Part shown: one piece after another, positions 1 through 5,529 of the stretch
Numbering within the stretch: the first letter of the stretch is position 1
How the letters are laid out: each line of letters opens with the position of its first letter
Origin: JACPAP01 sp035287045
GTDB lineage: Bacteria > Gemmatimonadota > Gemmatimonadetes > Gemmatimonadales > GWC2-71-9
Assembly (NCBI GenBank): GCA_035287045.1
Contig: DATECF010000027.1
Span: forward strand, 1 to 5,529
Length of the DNA stretch: 5,529 nucleotides
Direction: 5' to 3'
Made by a program: the position numbers and the translations under genes
Notes under the pieces: generated by a model
Database searches by the model: none
What the model was told of the DNA's origin: nothing
Seen by the model: the letters and a program-made list of their open reading frames with translations, nothing else

Positions 1-291
1 GCGGTGGACGAATGGCCGGAAGGCCTGTACGAGGCCGAGGTCCGCACGGCCGCCTTCCAGAACGGCTACTACGTGGCGCTGTGCAATCGCGTGGGCGCGG
101 AGGAAAAGCTCACCTTCGCGGGGGAGTCGTTCGTGGTGGATCCGGAGGGCCAGGTGACGGCGCGCGGCAAGAAGCTGGAGGACGATCTGGTTGTGACGGA
201 TCTCGACCTGGAGCGCTGCGAGACCTCCACCGCGCGACGGCTGTTCTGGCGGGACCGGAGACCGGAGCTGTACCGGGAGTGGTTCGGCTAG
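1..291 (+). CDS. Carbon-nitrogen hydrolase (nitrilase superfamily), C-terminal part, 5' truncated
   Basis: The reading frame is open from the first base and ends at TAG 289-291, giving the last 96 residues of a longer protein. Visible family marks are the N-R-V-G segment (residues 29-32), followed by F-A-G-E-S-F-V-V-D-P-E-G (39-50), which is the typical late beta-strand block of the C-N hydrolase fold. The ending R-R-P-E-L-Y is common in N-carbamoylputrescine amidase and beta-ureidopropionase-like members. Such enzymes hydrolyse C-N bonds of amides, nitriles or carbamoyl groups in the cytoplasm using a Glu-Lys-Cys triad. All three catalytic residues would lie upstream of the window, so activity and substrate cannot be judged. 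The gene faces the kinase convergently across 51 bp. The subfamily is uncertain; the superfamily assignment is firm. Confidence 0.88.
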   Translation, partial: AVDEWPEGLYEAEVRTAAFQNGYYVALCNRVGAEEKLTFAGESFVVDPEGQVTARGKKLEDDLVVTDLDLERCETSTARRLFWRDRRPELYREWFG

Positions 292-297
292 GGGCGC

Positions 298-319
298 AGC
301 CCGGGCTGGCTCCCGGGCT
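298..319. terminator. Perfect GC-rich stem-loop between convergent genes, possible bidirectional terminator
   Basis: AGCCCGGG (298-305) and CCCGGGCT (312-319) are exact reverse complements, giving an 8-bp stem with the 6-nt loop CTGGCT. It lies between the stop of the nitrilase-type gene (291) and the stop of the kinase gene (343), where a shared terminator would be expected. Neither side has a T-run, so it is not a canonical intrinsic terminator. It may act as a transcript 3'-end stabiliser or a weak terminator. The left arm is itself part of the palindrome AGCCCGGGCT (298-307), so alternative pairing is possible. Confidence 0.45.
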
Positions 320-342
320 AGCTCTGGGAAGTGGCCCGGCGC

Positions 343-1293
343 TTACCCCACCGCGGCCCCCACCGCCTGGTCTGCGGTGCTCCACCGCGCCTCGCGATCC
401 CGCGCCAGGCACCGGGTGATGGCCTGGGCACACGCCGGGGGGGTGTCCGGGCGGCGGCCCCGTACGTCGGGCACCTTCCCGGCCGCCTGCCGCTTGACCA
501 CTGCCACCATGTCGCCGCCGCTGAACGGCGTCTGTCCCGCCAGCATCTCGTAGGCCACGACGCCCATGCCGTAGATGTCGCTCCGCCGGTCAATGTCCCG
601 CGACCCGTTGGCCTGCTCGGGGCTCATGTACTCCGCCGAGCCGATGACCACGCCGCTGATGGACAGCGTCCCGCCATCCGCCGACAGCGCCTTGGCGATC
701 CCGAAGTCGAGCACCAGCACCTTGCCGGTATGCTCCAGCATGATGTTGGCGGGCTTCACGTCACGGTGCACCACGGCCTGCTCGTGCGCGTAGTGCAGGC
801 CCCGCCCCACCGCCGCGAAGATGCGGAGGGCCTCATCCACCGGGAGCGGGCCGTCCTGTCGCAGGCGCTCGCGCAGCGTCTGACCGCGGACCCGCGGCAT
901 GGCGTAGTACACCAGCCCCGCCCCTTCACCGGCAAAGCTCACGGGCAGGATGTTGGGGTGATCCAGGCCGGCGGCGATTCGGGCCTCGCGGCGAAACCGC
1001 TCCAGCGCCTGGGGCGAGGCCACCAGATCGGGGCGCATGACCTTGACCGCGAGGTAGCGGTTCAGCCGCAGATCGCGCACCGAGTACACCACGGCGAATC
1101 CGCCCCGGCCCAGCTCGCCCACGACGCTGTGGTCCGGCCCCAAGGCCCGCACCAGGCGCTCGGGCACCGGCGCGTCCCATCGCGGCGGCTCGGGCACCAG
1201 CTTGGCGCCGCACTGCGCACAGAACCGCGCATCCGCACCGACGCCCGCGCCGCAGCTGGGGCACCTGGTCCCGCTCCCTGCCTCACTCGCCAT
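343..1293 (-). CDS. Zinc-ribbon Hanks-type serine/threonine protein kinase
   Basis: This 316-residue protein phosphorylates Ser/Thr on protein targets, which are unknown here. Residues 11-28 form a zinc ribbon with two C-P-S-C / C-A-Q-C pairs (C11, C14, C25, C28). The kinase domain spans about 55-310: glycine loop L-G-R-G-G-F (61-66), ATP-binding K84, helix-C E103, catalytic loop H-R-D-V-K-P-A-N (176-183, D178 and N183), D-F-G (196-198), S-P-E (224-226), D239 in the D-x-Y-G motif, and a late Arg (R303). All residues needed for catalysis are present. The P+1 loop reads G-S-x-E-Y-M-S-P-E, with Ser219 where Thr is usual. The protein stops right after the kinase domain and has no membrane segment, PASTA or other sensor domain, so it should be cytosolic. 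Start is ATG at 1293; no clear Shine-Dalgarno precedes it. It is divergent from the alpha/beta-hydrolase. Confidence 0.95.
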   Translation of the reverse strand: MASEAGSGTRCPSCGAGVGADARFCAQCGAKLVPEPPRWDAPVPERLVRALGPDHSVVGELGRGGFAVVYSVRDLRLNRYLAVKVMRPDLVASPQALERFRREARIAAGLDHPNILPVSFAGEGAGLVYYAMPRVRGQTLRERLRQDGPLPVDEALRIFAAVGRGLHYAHEQAVVHRDVKPANIMLEHTGKVLVLDFGIAKALSADGGTLSISGVVIGSAEYMSPEQANGSRDIDRRSDIYGMGVVAYEMLAGQTPFSGGDMVAVVKRQAAGKVPDVRGRRPDTPPACAQAITRCLARDREARWSTADQAVGAAVG

Positions 1294-1336
1294 AGGTGCT
1301 GTAAACTACCGGCCCACTGTCCGGTGGCGAGGGTTG
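1294..1336. promoter_or_regulatory. Short divergent intergenic region (kinase / hydrolase)
   Basis: These 43 bp separate the ATG of the leftward kinase from the ATG of the rightward hydrolase. At least part of both promoters must lie here or extend into the opposite coding region. It contains the most AT-rich patch nearby (TGTAAACTA, around 1299-1307; TAGTTTACA on the other strand). This could serve as a -10 region, but I see no convincing -35 partner at the right spacing on either strand. The regulatory role is inferred from gene layout. Confidence 0.35.
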
Positions 1337-2146
1337 ATGGCTCCCGTGACCAACGACGTCGTTCTGCTGCTCCCCGGCATGACGCTCAACGCCAGCGTGT
1401 TTCCGGATATCGGCCTGCCGTCCATCACCATGGACTTCACCAGGTTGGTGGTCAGTCCCACGGGCTGGTCGGAGGAGCTGGCAGCCAAACGCATGGGGTT
1501 CTACGTGGAGCGCCTCCGGGACCGGCTTGGTGGCGACGCCATCTGGACCGGGGCCGCCCGCCGCGTGGTGGTGGCCCACAGCTTCGGCGGGTTTTTGGCC
1601 CTCGCCTGGCAGGGGGACCGGCAGACGGACCCTCTGGCCCGCATCGACGGACTGGTCCTGGTGGGCACCAGCGCCGGCCCCATGTACGACGCGGTACGCC
1701 TCCGGCTGGTGGGCGGGGAGCGCTGGGCGGTGCGCGTGCCGGTGCGCACGCTCATGTGGCTGTGGAATCATCGCGGGCTGACGCAGGCGGTGGCGCGGCT
1801 CGCGGCGCCGAGCGGCCGGGTCAGGAACGTGGATTTCCGCCGGCTCCGGTTCCGCTCGGACCTCACCATGGGATTGGCGGGTTGGCGCAATACCGATTGG
1901 CGCGCGCGGCGCTCCTATCGCTTTGCTATGGAGGGGTTCGACGTACGGGACCGGCTGCCCGCGATCACCGTGCCCACCATCGTGTTGCACGGCCCCCGGG
2001 ACAGCTTCTTTCCGCTGGAGGTCGCCCGGGATATGGCGCGCCGCCTGCCCCGGGGCGAGCTCCGCGTGGTGCCCGGCGCGGCGCACGCCTTGCCGCTAAC
2101 GCACGGACTGGAGGTGGTGCAGGCAGTGCGGGACCTGCTGCGCTAG
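1337..2146 (+). CDS. Alpha/beta-hydrolase fold protein
   Basis: A 269-residue single-domain alpha/beta-hydrolase, probably a cytosolic esterase or related enzyme; the substrate cannot be deduced. The N-terminal strand L-L-L-P-G-M-T (10-16) fits the oxyanion-hole loop. The nucleophile elbow is A-H-S-F-G-G (80-85), with Ser82 as nucleophile; the first Gly of GxSxG is Ala, as in many family members. The candidate acid is Asp222 in H-G-P-R-D-S-F-F-P, and the candidate base is His250 in V-P-G-A-A-H. Residues about 112-200 form a Trp/Arg-rich cap region. No signal peptide is seen. Start chosen at ATG 1337, preceded closely by GAGGG (1329-1333); the frame stays open upstream to 1202, but that stretch lies antisense to the kinase zinc ribbon and adds no family-like sequence. 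TTG 1334 is an in-frame alternative. Its stop codon overlaps that of the convergent next gene. Confidence 0.92.
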   Translation: MAPVTNDVVLLLPGMTLNASVFPDIGLPSITMDFTRLVVSPTGWSEELAAKRMGFYVERLRDRLGGDAIWTGAARRVVVAHSFGGFLALAWQGDRQTDPLARIDGLVLVGTSAGPMYDAVRLRLVGGERWAVRVPVRTLMWLWNHRGLTQAVARLAAPSGRVRNVDFRRLRFRSDLTMGLAGWRNTDWRARRSYRFAMEGFDVRDRLPAITVPTIVLHGPRDSFFPLEVARDMARRLPRGELRVVPGAAHALPLTHGLEVVQAVRDLLR

Positions 2147-2523
2147 GCCGGCGTCTCGCCCTCCGGGGGCGCGTGCGCCGCCTTCTCCTCTTCGATGATC
2201 ATCTTCTCGGCGTGATCGATCGCCTGGCGCACCGAGTTCACCAGCTCCCGGAAGGTGCGGAGCTTGGTCTGCTTCCCGGCGCCGCGCTTGGCGAGCATGC
2301 CGATCTGATTGGTCTGGTCCGCCATGATTCCGTAGCCGTTCTGCATGAACAGCCGTGCAACCTCGAGAGCGGTGCGCGAAATGGGACTCAACAAGGCATC
2401 CTCGCCCTTGCTGGTGCCCCCGTATTGCTCCACCAGCGCATGAATCCGGTCGAACTTTCGCCGCGCCTGGGTGAAGACATCCATCTTGAGCTGCGCGCCA
2501 GCGCTGAGCTTCATACCGACCAT
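2143..2523 (-). CDS. Small helical protein of unknown function
   Basis: I do not recognise this 126-residue protein. It has no cysteine, signal peptide or membrane segment, and it appears almost wholly alpha-helical, with predicted helices near 8-34, 48-78 and 85-116. The last is an amphipathic stretch rich in Glu, Lys and Ile (A-I-D-H-A-E-K-M-I-I-E-E-E-K), followed by a Pro/Glu tail. A small three- or four-helix bundle is plausible. Start ATG 2523 is chosen because GGGAAGGT (2528-2535 on the minus strand) sits about 5 nt before it; ATG 2514 and GTG 2586 are in-frame alternatives with poorer signals. It lies 88 bp downstream of the ABC permease on the same strand and could be the last gene of that transcript. 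Codon use and the good Shine-Dalgarno argue for a real gene. Confidence 0.75.
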   Translation of the reverse strand: MVGMKLSAGAQLKMDVFTQARRKFDRIHALVEQYGGTSKGEDALLSPISRTALEVARLFMQNGYGIMADQTNQIGMLAKRGAGKQTKLRTFRELVNSVRQAIDHAEKMIIEEEKAAHAPPEGETPA

Positions 2524-2527
2524 AGCG

Positions 2528-2535
2528 ACCTTCCC
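2528..2535 (-). promoter_or_regulatory. Ribosome binding site of the small helical protein
   Basis: On the minus strand the sequence GGGAAGGT lies about 5 nt before ATG 2523, the best Shine-Dalgarno match in this stretch. It decides the start in favour of 2523 over GTG 2586 (no visible site) and ATG 2514 (too distant). Confidence 0.6.
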
Positions 2536-2611
2536 GCCACCCCTCCACCCGGCGATGGACGGGGATGCACCCCGCAACCCAACCACACCGGACGATGGAG
2601 GACGATGGCTT

Positions 2612-3649
2612 TCATTGCCACCGAAAGATTCTCAGGGCGACGCCAAATGTCACCACCGCCCAGGCGCCCAGCGCGACCACCAGGCCGCCGACGTGCGCCA
2701 GCGACGACCCGTCAATGATCACCGCCCGCAGCGCGTCGTTCAGCTCGGTCAGGGGCAGCGCTTTCAGGAACGGCTGCATCGGCTCGGGGAAGTTCGAGTA
2801 GGCGAAGAACACGCCGGAGCCGATCCACATGGGCACCATCACCAGGTTCATCAGGCCGGAGACGCCCTCCACCGTTTGCGCCCGGCTCGCCACCAGCAGG
2901 CCCAAGCCCGAGAAGCTGAGCGCCCCGACCACGACCACCACCGCCACCGCCGCAACGGAGCCGCGGAACGGCACGCCGAACACCAGAGAGGCAAAGAGCA
3001 ATAGCGAGACGACCTCGAGCGTCAGGAACACCAGCCGCGCCAGCATGTGTGACAGCATGAAGTGACGCCGCTTCATGGGCGACGCCAACAGCCGTTTCAG
3101 CAGCTTCTGGTTGCGGGACTTCACGATCCCGAAGCCCACGCCCCACATGCCGGTGCCCATGATGTTCATGCCCAGCAAGCCGGGGATCAGAAAGTCGATG
3201 TACCGGGCGCCGGGCTCGGTGATGCGCTCGTCACGGACGGCGCGCATCTCCCGCCGCCCGCTCGCCGCCTGCAACACGTCGTCGACGATGAGCCGCGCCA
3301 TCATGCTTTCCTGCCGGGTGGAGTCGTAGCGGAACACGACCGGATCACCCGGCACCACCACCAGCGCCACGCGCCCCGCGCGCAGCCGGTTACCGGCCTC
3401 GGTCGCGCCGTACAGACGGGCTTCGACCTTGGGGGCCGCATCCAGCGTCTGCGCCAGCGCCTCGGCGCCCACCCCGGCCTCCACGCCGATCCGCACCACC
3501 TGGGTCCCCCGGCTCTTGAATGCCAGCCCCAGCGCGAAGGCGAGCACGATGGGGAACGCGAACACCCAGAAGAGGGCTTCGGGCTCCCGCGTGAACTCTC
3601 GGATGCGCCAGAGGGTGAGCTGCACGAGGGGATTGGGCCGGTCAGTCAT
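2612..3649 (-). CDS. ABC-2 type transporter permease
   Basis: This 345-residue inner-membrane permease pairs with the ATPase encoded just upstream to form an exporter of unknown substrate. Six membrane segments are visible: about 26-44, 151-175, 202-225, 231-256, 265-283 and 318-341. A soluble loop of about 105 residues (47-150) between the first two is typical of the ABC-2 subgroup with a large extracytoplasmic domain. After segment 2, N-Q-K-L-L-K-R-L-L-A-S-P-M (180-192) matches the amphipathic coupling helix of ABC-2 permeases. Start ATG 3649 lies inside the end of the ATPase gene (8-bp overlap, ATGACTGA) and is preceded by the strong site GGGAGG. Length and topology are complete. A drug, lipid or polysaccharide-precursor substrate are all possible; the sequence does not decide. 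Confidence 0.95.
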   Translation of the reverse strand: MTDRPNPLVQLTLWRIREFTREPEALFWVFAFPIVLAFALGLAFKSRGTQVVRIGVEAGVGAEALAQTLDAAPKVEARLYGATEAGNRLRAGRVALVVVPGDPVVFRYDSTRQESMMARLIVDDVLQAASGRREMRAVRDERITEPGARYIDFLIPGLLGMNIMGTGMWGVGFGIVKSRNQKLLKRLLASPMKRRHFMLSHMLARLVFLTLEVVSLLLFASLVFGVPFRGSVAAVAVVVVVGALSFSGLGLLVASRAQTVEGVSGLMNLVMVPMWIGSGVFFAYSNFPEPMQPFLKALPLTELNDALRAVIIDGSSLAHVGGLVVALGAWAVVTFGVALRIFRWQ

Positions 3650-4595
3650 CGCGCAGACGCCTCCCGGTAAGACTCAGAAACACGTCCTCGAGCGTGGCGT
3701 GGTGCGTGGTGAGCTCGCTCAGGGCCGCGCCGCGGGCGCCCAGGAGCTGCAACAGCGCCGGGACGGTTTCATGCACCCGGGCCACGGTGAGGCGCGTCTT
3801 CCCGTCATCGCGGCGCACCGCGGCCACGCCGGGGAGGGCCTGCAGCGGCGGGTCCTCCAGCTGGGCGCCGTCCGCCAGCGCGAACTCCACCACATGCTCG
3901 GCGCCGAGCGACGCGATCAGCTGGCGCGGCGTCCCCAGCGCGATGACCCGCCCGTGATCCATCACCGCCACCCGATCGCACAACCGCTCCGCTTCTTCCA
4001 TATAGTGGGTCGTGAGCAGGATGGTCCCGCCGGCCTCGCGGAATCGCAACACCACGTCCCAGAGTTGCCGCCGGGACTGGGGATCCAGGCCGGTGGTCGG
4101 CTCGTCGAGAAACAGGATATCCGGCTGGCACACCAGCGCGCAGGCCACCGCCAGGCGCTGCCGTTGTCCGCCGGAGAGCTTGTTCACCCAGGCGTCCTGC
4201 TTTTCCGTCAGCTGGACCAGATCCATCACCTCGTCCGGCGAGGTGCCCCGTCGGTAGAAGCTGCGGAACAGGGTCAGCGTCTCCCGCACCGTCAGCTTCT
4301 CCGCCAGCTTGGTTTCCTGGAGTTGGCTGCCCATCCGCTGGCGCAGTTCGTCCTCGTGGCGCCGCCACGCGAGGCCAAGCACCAACACCTCGCCGGCGTC
4401 CGGCGCCAGCAATCCCTGGAGGATCTCGATGGTGGTGGTCTTGCCGGCCCCGTTGGGACCCAGCAACCCGAAACACGCTCCCGCCCGGACCTCGAGATCG
4501 AGCCCGTCCACGGCGACCACCGCCCCGTAGCGCTTGACGAGGCCCCGGCAGGAGATAGCGGCGGACGGGGCGATCACGGCGGACGCGGCGGGCAT
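3642..4595 (-). CDS. ABC transporter ATP-binding protein (DrrA/CcmA-like exporter ATPase)
   Basis: A 317-residue cytoplasmic ATPase that powers the adjacent ABC-2 permease. All nucleotide-binding motifs are intact: Walker A G-P-N-G-A-G-K-T (46-53), Q-loop Gln93, signature L-S-G-G-Q-R-Q-R (140-147), Walker B I-L-F-L-D-E-P (160-166, catalytic Glu165), D-loop G-L-D (169-171) and H-loop His197. About 90 further residues form the C-terminal domain common in drug-exporter ATPases, ending with the family-typical T-L-E-D-V-F-L-S-L-T-G-R. Start is taken as ATG 4595; TTG 4604 is three codons upstream and no clear Shine-Dalgarno favours either. It is the first gene of the leftward unit, with the permease overlapping its stop by 8 bp. 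The gene upstream is divergent. Substrate unknown. Confidence 0.97.
   Translation of the reverse strand: MPAASAVIAPSAAISCRGLVKRYGAVVAVDGLDLEVRAGACFGLLGPNGAGKTTTIEILQGLLAPDAGEVLVLGLAWRRHEDELRQRMGSQLQETKLAEKLTVRETLTLFRSFYRRGTSPDEVMDLVQLTEKQDAWVNKLSGGQRQRLAVACALVCQPDILFLDEPTTGLDPQSRRQLWDVVLRFREAGGTILLTTHYMEEAERLCDRVAVMDHGRVIALGTPRQLIASLGAEHVVEFALADGAQLEDPPLQALPGVAAVRRDDGKTRLTVARVHETVPALLQLLGARGAALSELTTHHATLEDVFLSLTGRRLRDD
3660..3665 (-). promoter_or_regulatory. Ribosome binding site of the ABC permease, inside the ATPase gene
   Basis: GGGAGG on the minus strand lies 10 nt before ATG 3649 and within the last codons of the ATPase. Together with the overlapping stop and start, it implies translational coupling that keeps permease and ATPase output matched. 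Confidence 0.65.
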
Positions 4596-4696
4596 GGAAT
4601 GCAATCAACGACACCGACCTGCGGGAATCAAGCGCCAGCCCGACCGCCCAGACCGGCACTTTCGTGACCGGGCGACCGTGGCGACCTTCCGAACCT
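4596..4696. promoter_or_regulatory. Divergent intergenic region (ABC exporter / membrane protein)
   Basis: About 101 bp separate the ATPase start from the rightward membrane-protein start, so promoters for both should lie here. On the minus strand two TTGATT hexamers (starting near 4630 and 4607) are spaced 17 bp apart. The outer one resembles a -35 box, but the inner one is a poor -10 and sits nearly on the start codon, so I do not call a specific promoter. No clear operator-like inverted repeat was found. Confidence 0.35.
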
Positions 4697-5529
4697 ATGT
4701 GGCTCGCGGTCCCGCTCATCGCCCTCGCCGCAGCCTGGGTGCTGTTGCTGCTCGAGGTGGAGCCGGTGCCCACCTGGTTCTACGTGTTCGCGTGGTATCC
4801 CACGTTGGTCCTGCTGGACGGGATCGCGCGCCGGCTGGACCGGGGCCGCCACCTCTTCGCCGATTGGCGGTTGGCGATCTCGCTGTTCGCCTGGTCGGCG
4901 CCGATCTGGCTGGCGTTCGAGGCGGTCAACCTCAGGTTGGCAAACTGGTACTACGTGTTCCTGCCCCGAGACGGACTCGAGCGCTGGGCGGGCATCCTGC
5001 TGTCGTTCGCCACGGTGGTCCCCGCCGTGGTGCTGGCGGAGCGCTTCTGGCGCACCATGGGCGTTGGACAGCGGTGGCGCTCGCGGCCCGTGCCTCCGGG
5101 CGTCCGCGACGTCCGACGCCTGACGTGGGCCGGCGTGATCGCCCTCGCCGCCGTGCTGCTGTTCCCCCACTGGCTCTATCCATTGACCTGGGGCGCGGCG
5201 CTCCTGATCGCCGACCCCGTCGTGTACCGCCGCCGGCCGGAGCTCTCGCTCATCGCGGACCTGGAGCGCGGCGAGTGGGGCCGGGTGGGCCGCCTCATGC
5301 TGGGCGGGCTCCTGATCGGCGGCATCTGGGAGGGATACAATGCCGTCGCGCGGGGCAAGTGGATCTACACCGTGCCGCTGTTGGAGCAACTCAAGTGGTT
5401 CGAGATGCCGCCGCTCGGGTTCGTGGGATTCCCCTTCTTCGCGCTCGAAGCGTTGGCGATGTACCACGCGCTGGCGGTGCTGGGCGTAGCGGTGCCGGTG
5501 ACGGACGAGCATGGACGAGCTCGGGCGAG
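4697..5529 (+). CDS. Polytopic integral membrane protein of an uncharacterised conserved family, 3' end outside window
   Basis: The frame is open from ATG 4697 to the window edge, 277 codons so far. Hydrophobic segments lie near 2-20, 25-42, 56-78, 96-115, 142-160, 162-175, 198-216 and 238-264, so seven or eight membrane passes are likely. Motifs I associate from memory with a widespread uncharacterised membrane family are F-E-A-V-N-L-R-L-x-N-W-Y-Y-V (74-87), S-F-A-T-V-x-P (103-109), I-A-D-P-V-V-Y-R (171-178), W-E near 211, K-W-I-Y-T-V-P (221-227) and F-E-M-P-P-L-G-F-V-G-F-P (235-246). Its function is unknown to me. No good Shine-Dalgarno precedes ATG 4697, and GTG 4664 is an in-frame alternative adding 11 residues. 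Charged and hydrophobic segments alternate as expected of a real membrane protein, whereas the antisense frame is Arg/His/Gln/Pro-rich. The C-terminus is probably close to the edge. Confidence 0.88.
   Translation, partial: MWLAVPLIALAAAWVLLLLEVEPVPTWFYVFAWYPTLVLLDGIARRLDRGRHLFADWRLAISLFAWSAPIWLAFEAVNLRLANWYYVFLPRDGLERWAGILLSFATVVPAVVLAERFWRTMGVGQRWRSRPVPPGVRDVRRLTWAGVIALAAVLLFPHWLYPLTWGAALLIADPVVYRRRPELSLIADLERGEWGRVGRLMLGGLLIGGIWEGYNAVARGKWIYTVPLLEQLKWFEMPPLGFVGFPFFALEALAMYHALAVLGVAVPVTDEHGRARA

Noticed and set aside
1202..1336. N-terminal extension of the alpha/beta-hydrolase frame
   Set aside because: This stretch is antisense to the kinase zinc ribbon, lacks hydrolase-like sequence, and ATG 1337 gives a standard-length protein starting just before the first core strand.
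1283..2086. 267-residue - strand frame opposite the hydrolase
   Set aside because: Antisense to the hydrolase catalytic core, with no recognisable domain and strongly biased composition.
2560..2574. Small hairpin CGGGG-ATGCA-CCCCG
   Set aside because: A 5-bp stem without a T-run in a GC-rich sequence is expected by chance and is too weak to call a terminator.
331..2718. 795-residue open frame on the + strand
   Set aside because: It runs antisense to the kinase, out of frame through the hydrolase and antisense to the next two genes. Composition is Arg/His/Pro/Gly-rich without any domain, typical of a GC-rich shadow frame.
4602..4635. Two TTGATT hexamers spaced 17 bp on the minus strand as a promoter
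   Set aside because: The downstream hexamer matches a -10 consensus poorly and lies almost on the ATPase start codon, so a specific promoter call is not supported.
3429..4667. 412-residue open frame on the + strand
   Set aside because: It is antisense to the complete, motif-perfect ABC ATPase and the permease start. The translation is low in hydrophobic core residues and rich in Arg, His and Gln.
3805..4773. 322-residue - strand frame overlapping the ATPase
   Set aside because: It is a frame-shifted reading of the same strand as the ATPase. It shows broken remnants of ATPase-like composition but no intact motifs.
4628..5512. 294-residue open frame on the - strand
   Set aside because: It is antisense to the membrane protein. 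The translation is dominated by Arg, His, Gln, Glu and Pro, while the + frame gives regular membrane segments and family motifs.

Overview
The window is GC-rich bacterial chromosomal DNA carrying seven protein-coding genes, tightly packed. I see no rRNA, tRNA, insertion sequence, CRISPR array or phage gene. The high GC content, with strong G/C bias at third codon positions, and a soluble Hanks-type Ser/Thr kinase with an N-terminal zinc ribbon suggest a high-GC soil or sediment lineage. Gemmatimonadota is my best guess; Acidobacteriota or Myxococcota are possible. This is an inference from protein style, not from a marker gene.

Layout, left to right. (1) 1-291 (+) is the C-terminal end of a carbon-nitrogen hydrolase (nitrilase superfamily) whose catalytic part lies upstream of the window. 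(2) 343-1293 (-) is a zinc-ribbon Ser/Thr protein kinase, convergent with the nitrilase; a perfect GC-rich inverted repeat at 298-319 sits in the 51-bp gap. (3) 1337-2146 (+) is an alpha/beta-hydrolase, divergent from the kinase across 43 bp. (4) 2143-2523 (-) is a small helical protein of unknown function whose stop codon interlocks with that of the hydrolase in one CTAG. (5) 2612-3649 (-) and 3642-4595 (-) are the permease and ATPase of an ABC-2 type exporter, overlapping by 8 bp, with the ATPase first in transcription. (6) 4697-5529 (+) is a polytopic membrane protein of an uncharacterised conserved family, divergent from the ATPase and running off the right edge.

Functionally, the clearest unit is the leftward transcript ATPase-permease-(helical protein), a two-component exporter of unknown substrate that may include a small accessory protein. 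The kinase and the hydrolase share one short intergenic region and could be co-regulated, but nothing in the sequence links their activities. The window reads mostly as ordinary chromosome. The least explained parts are the 126-residue helical protein, the phased CGATGG repeats in front of it, and the terminal membrane protein.
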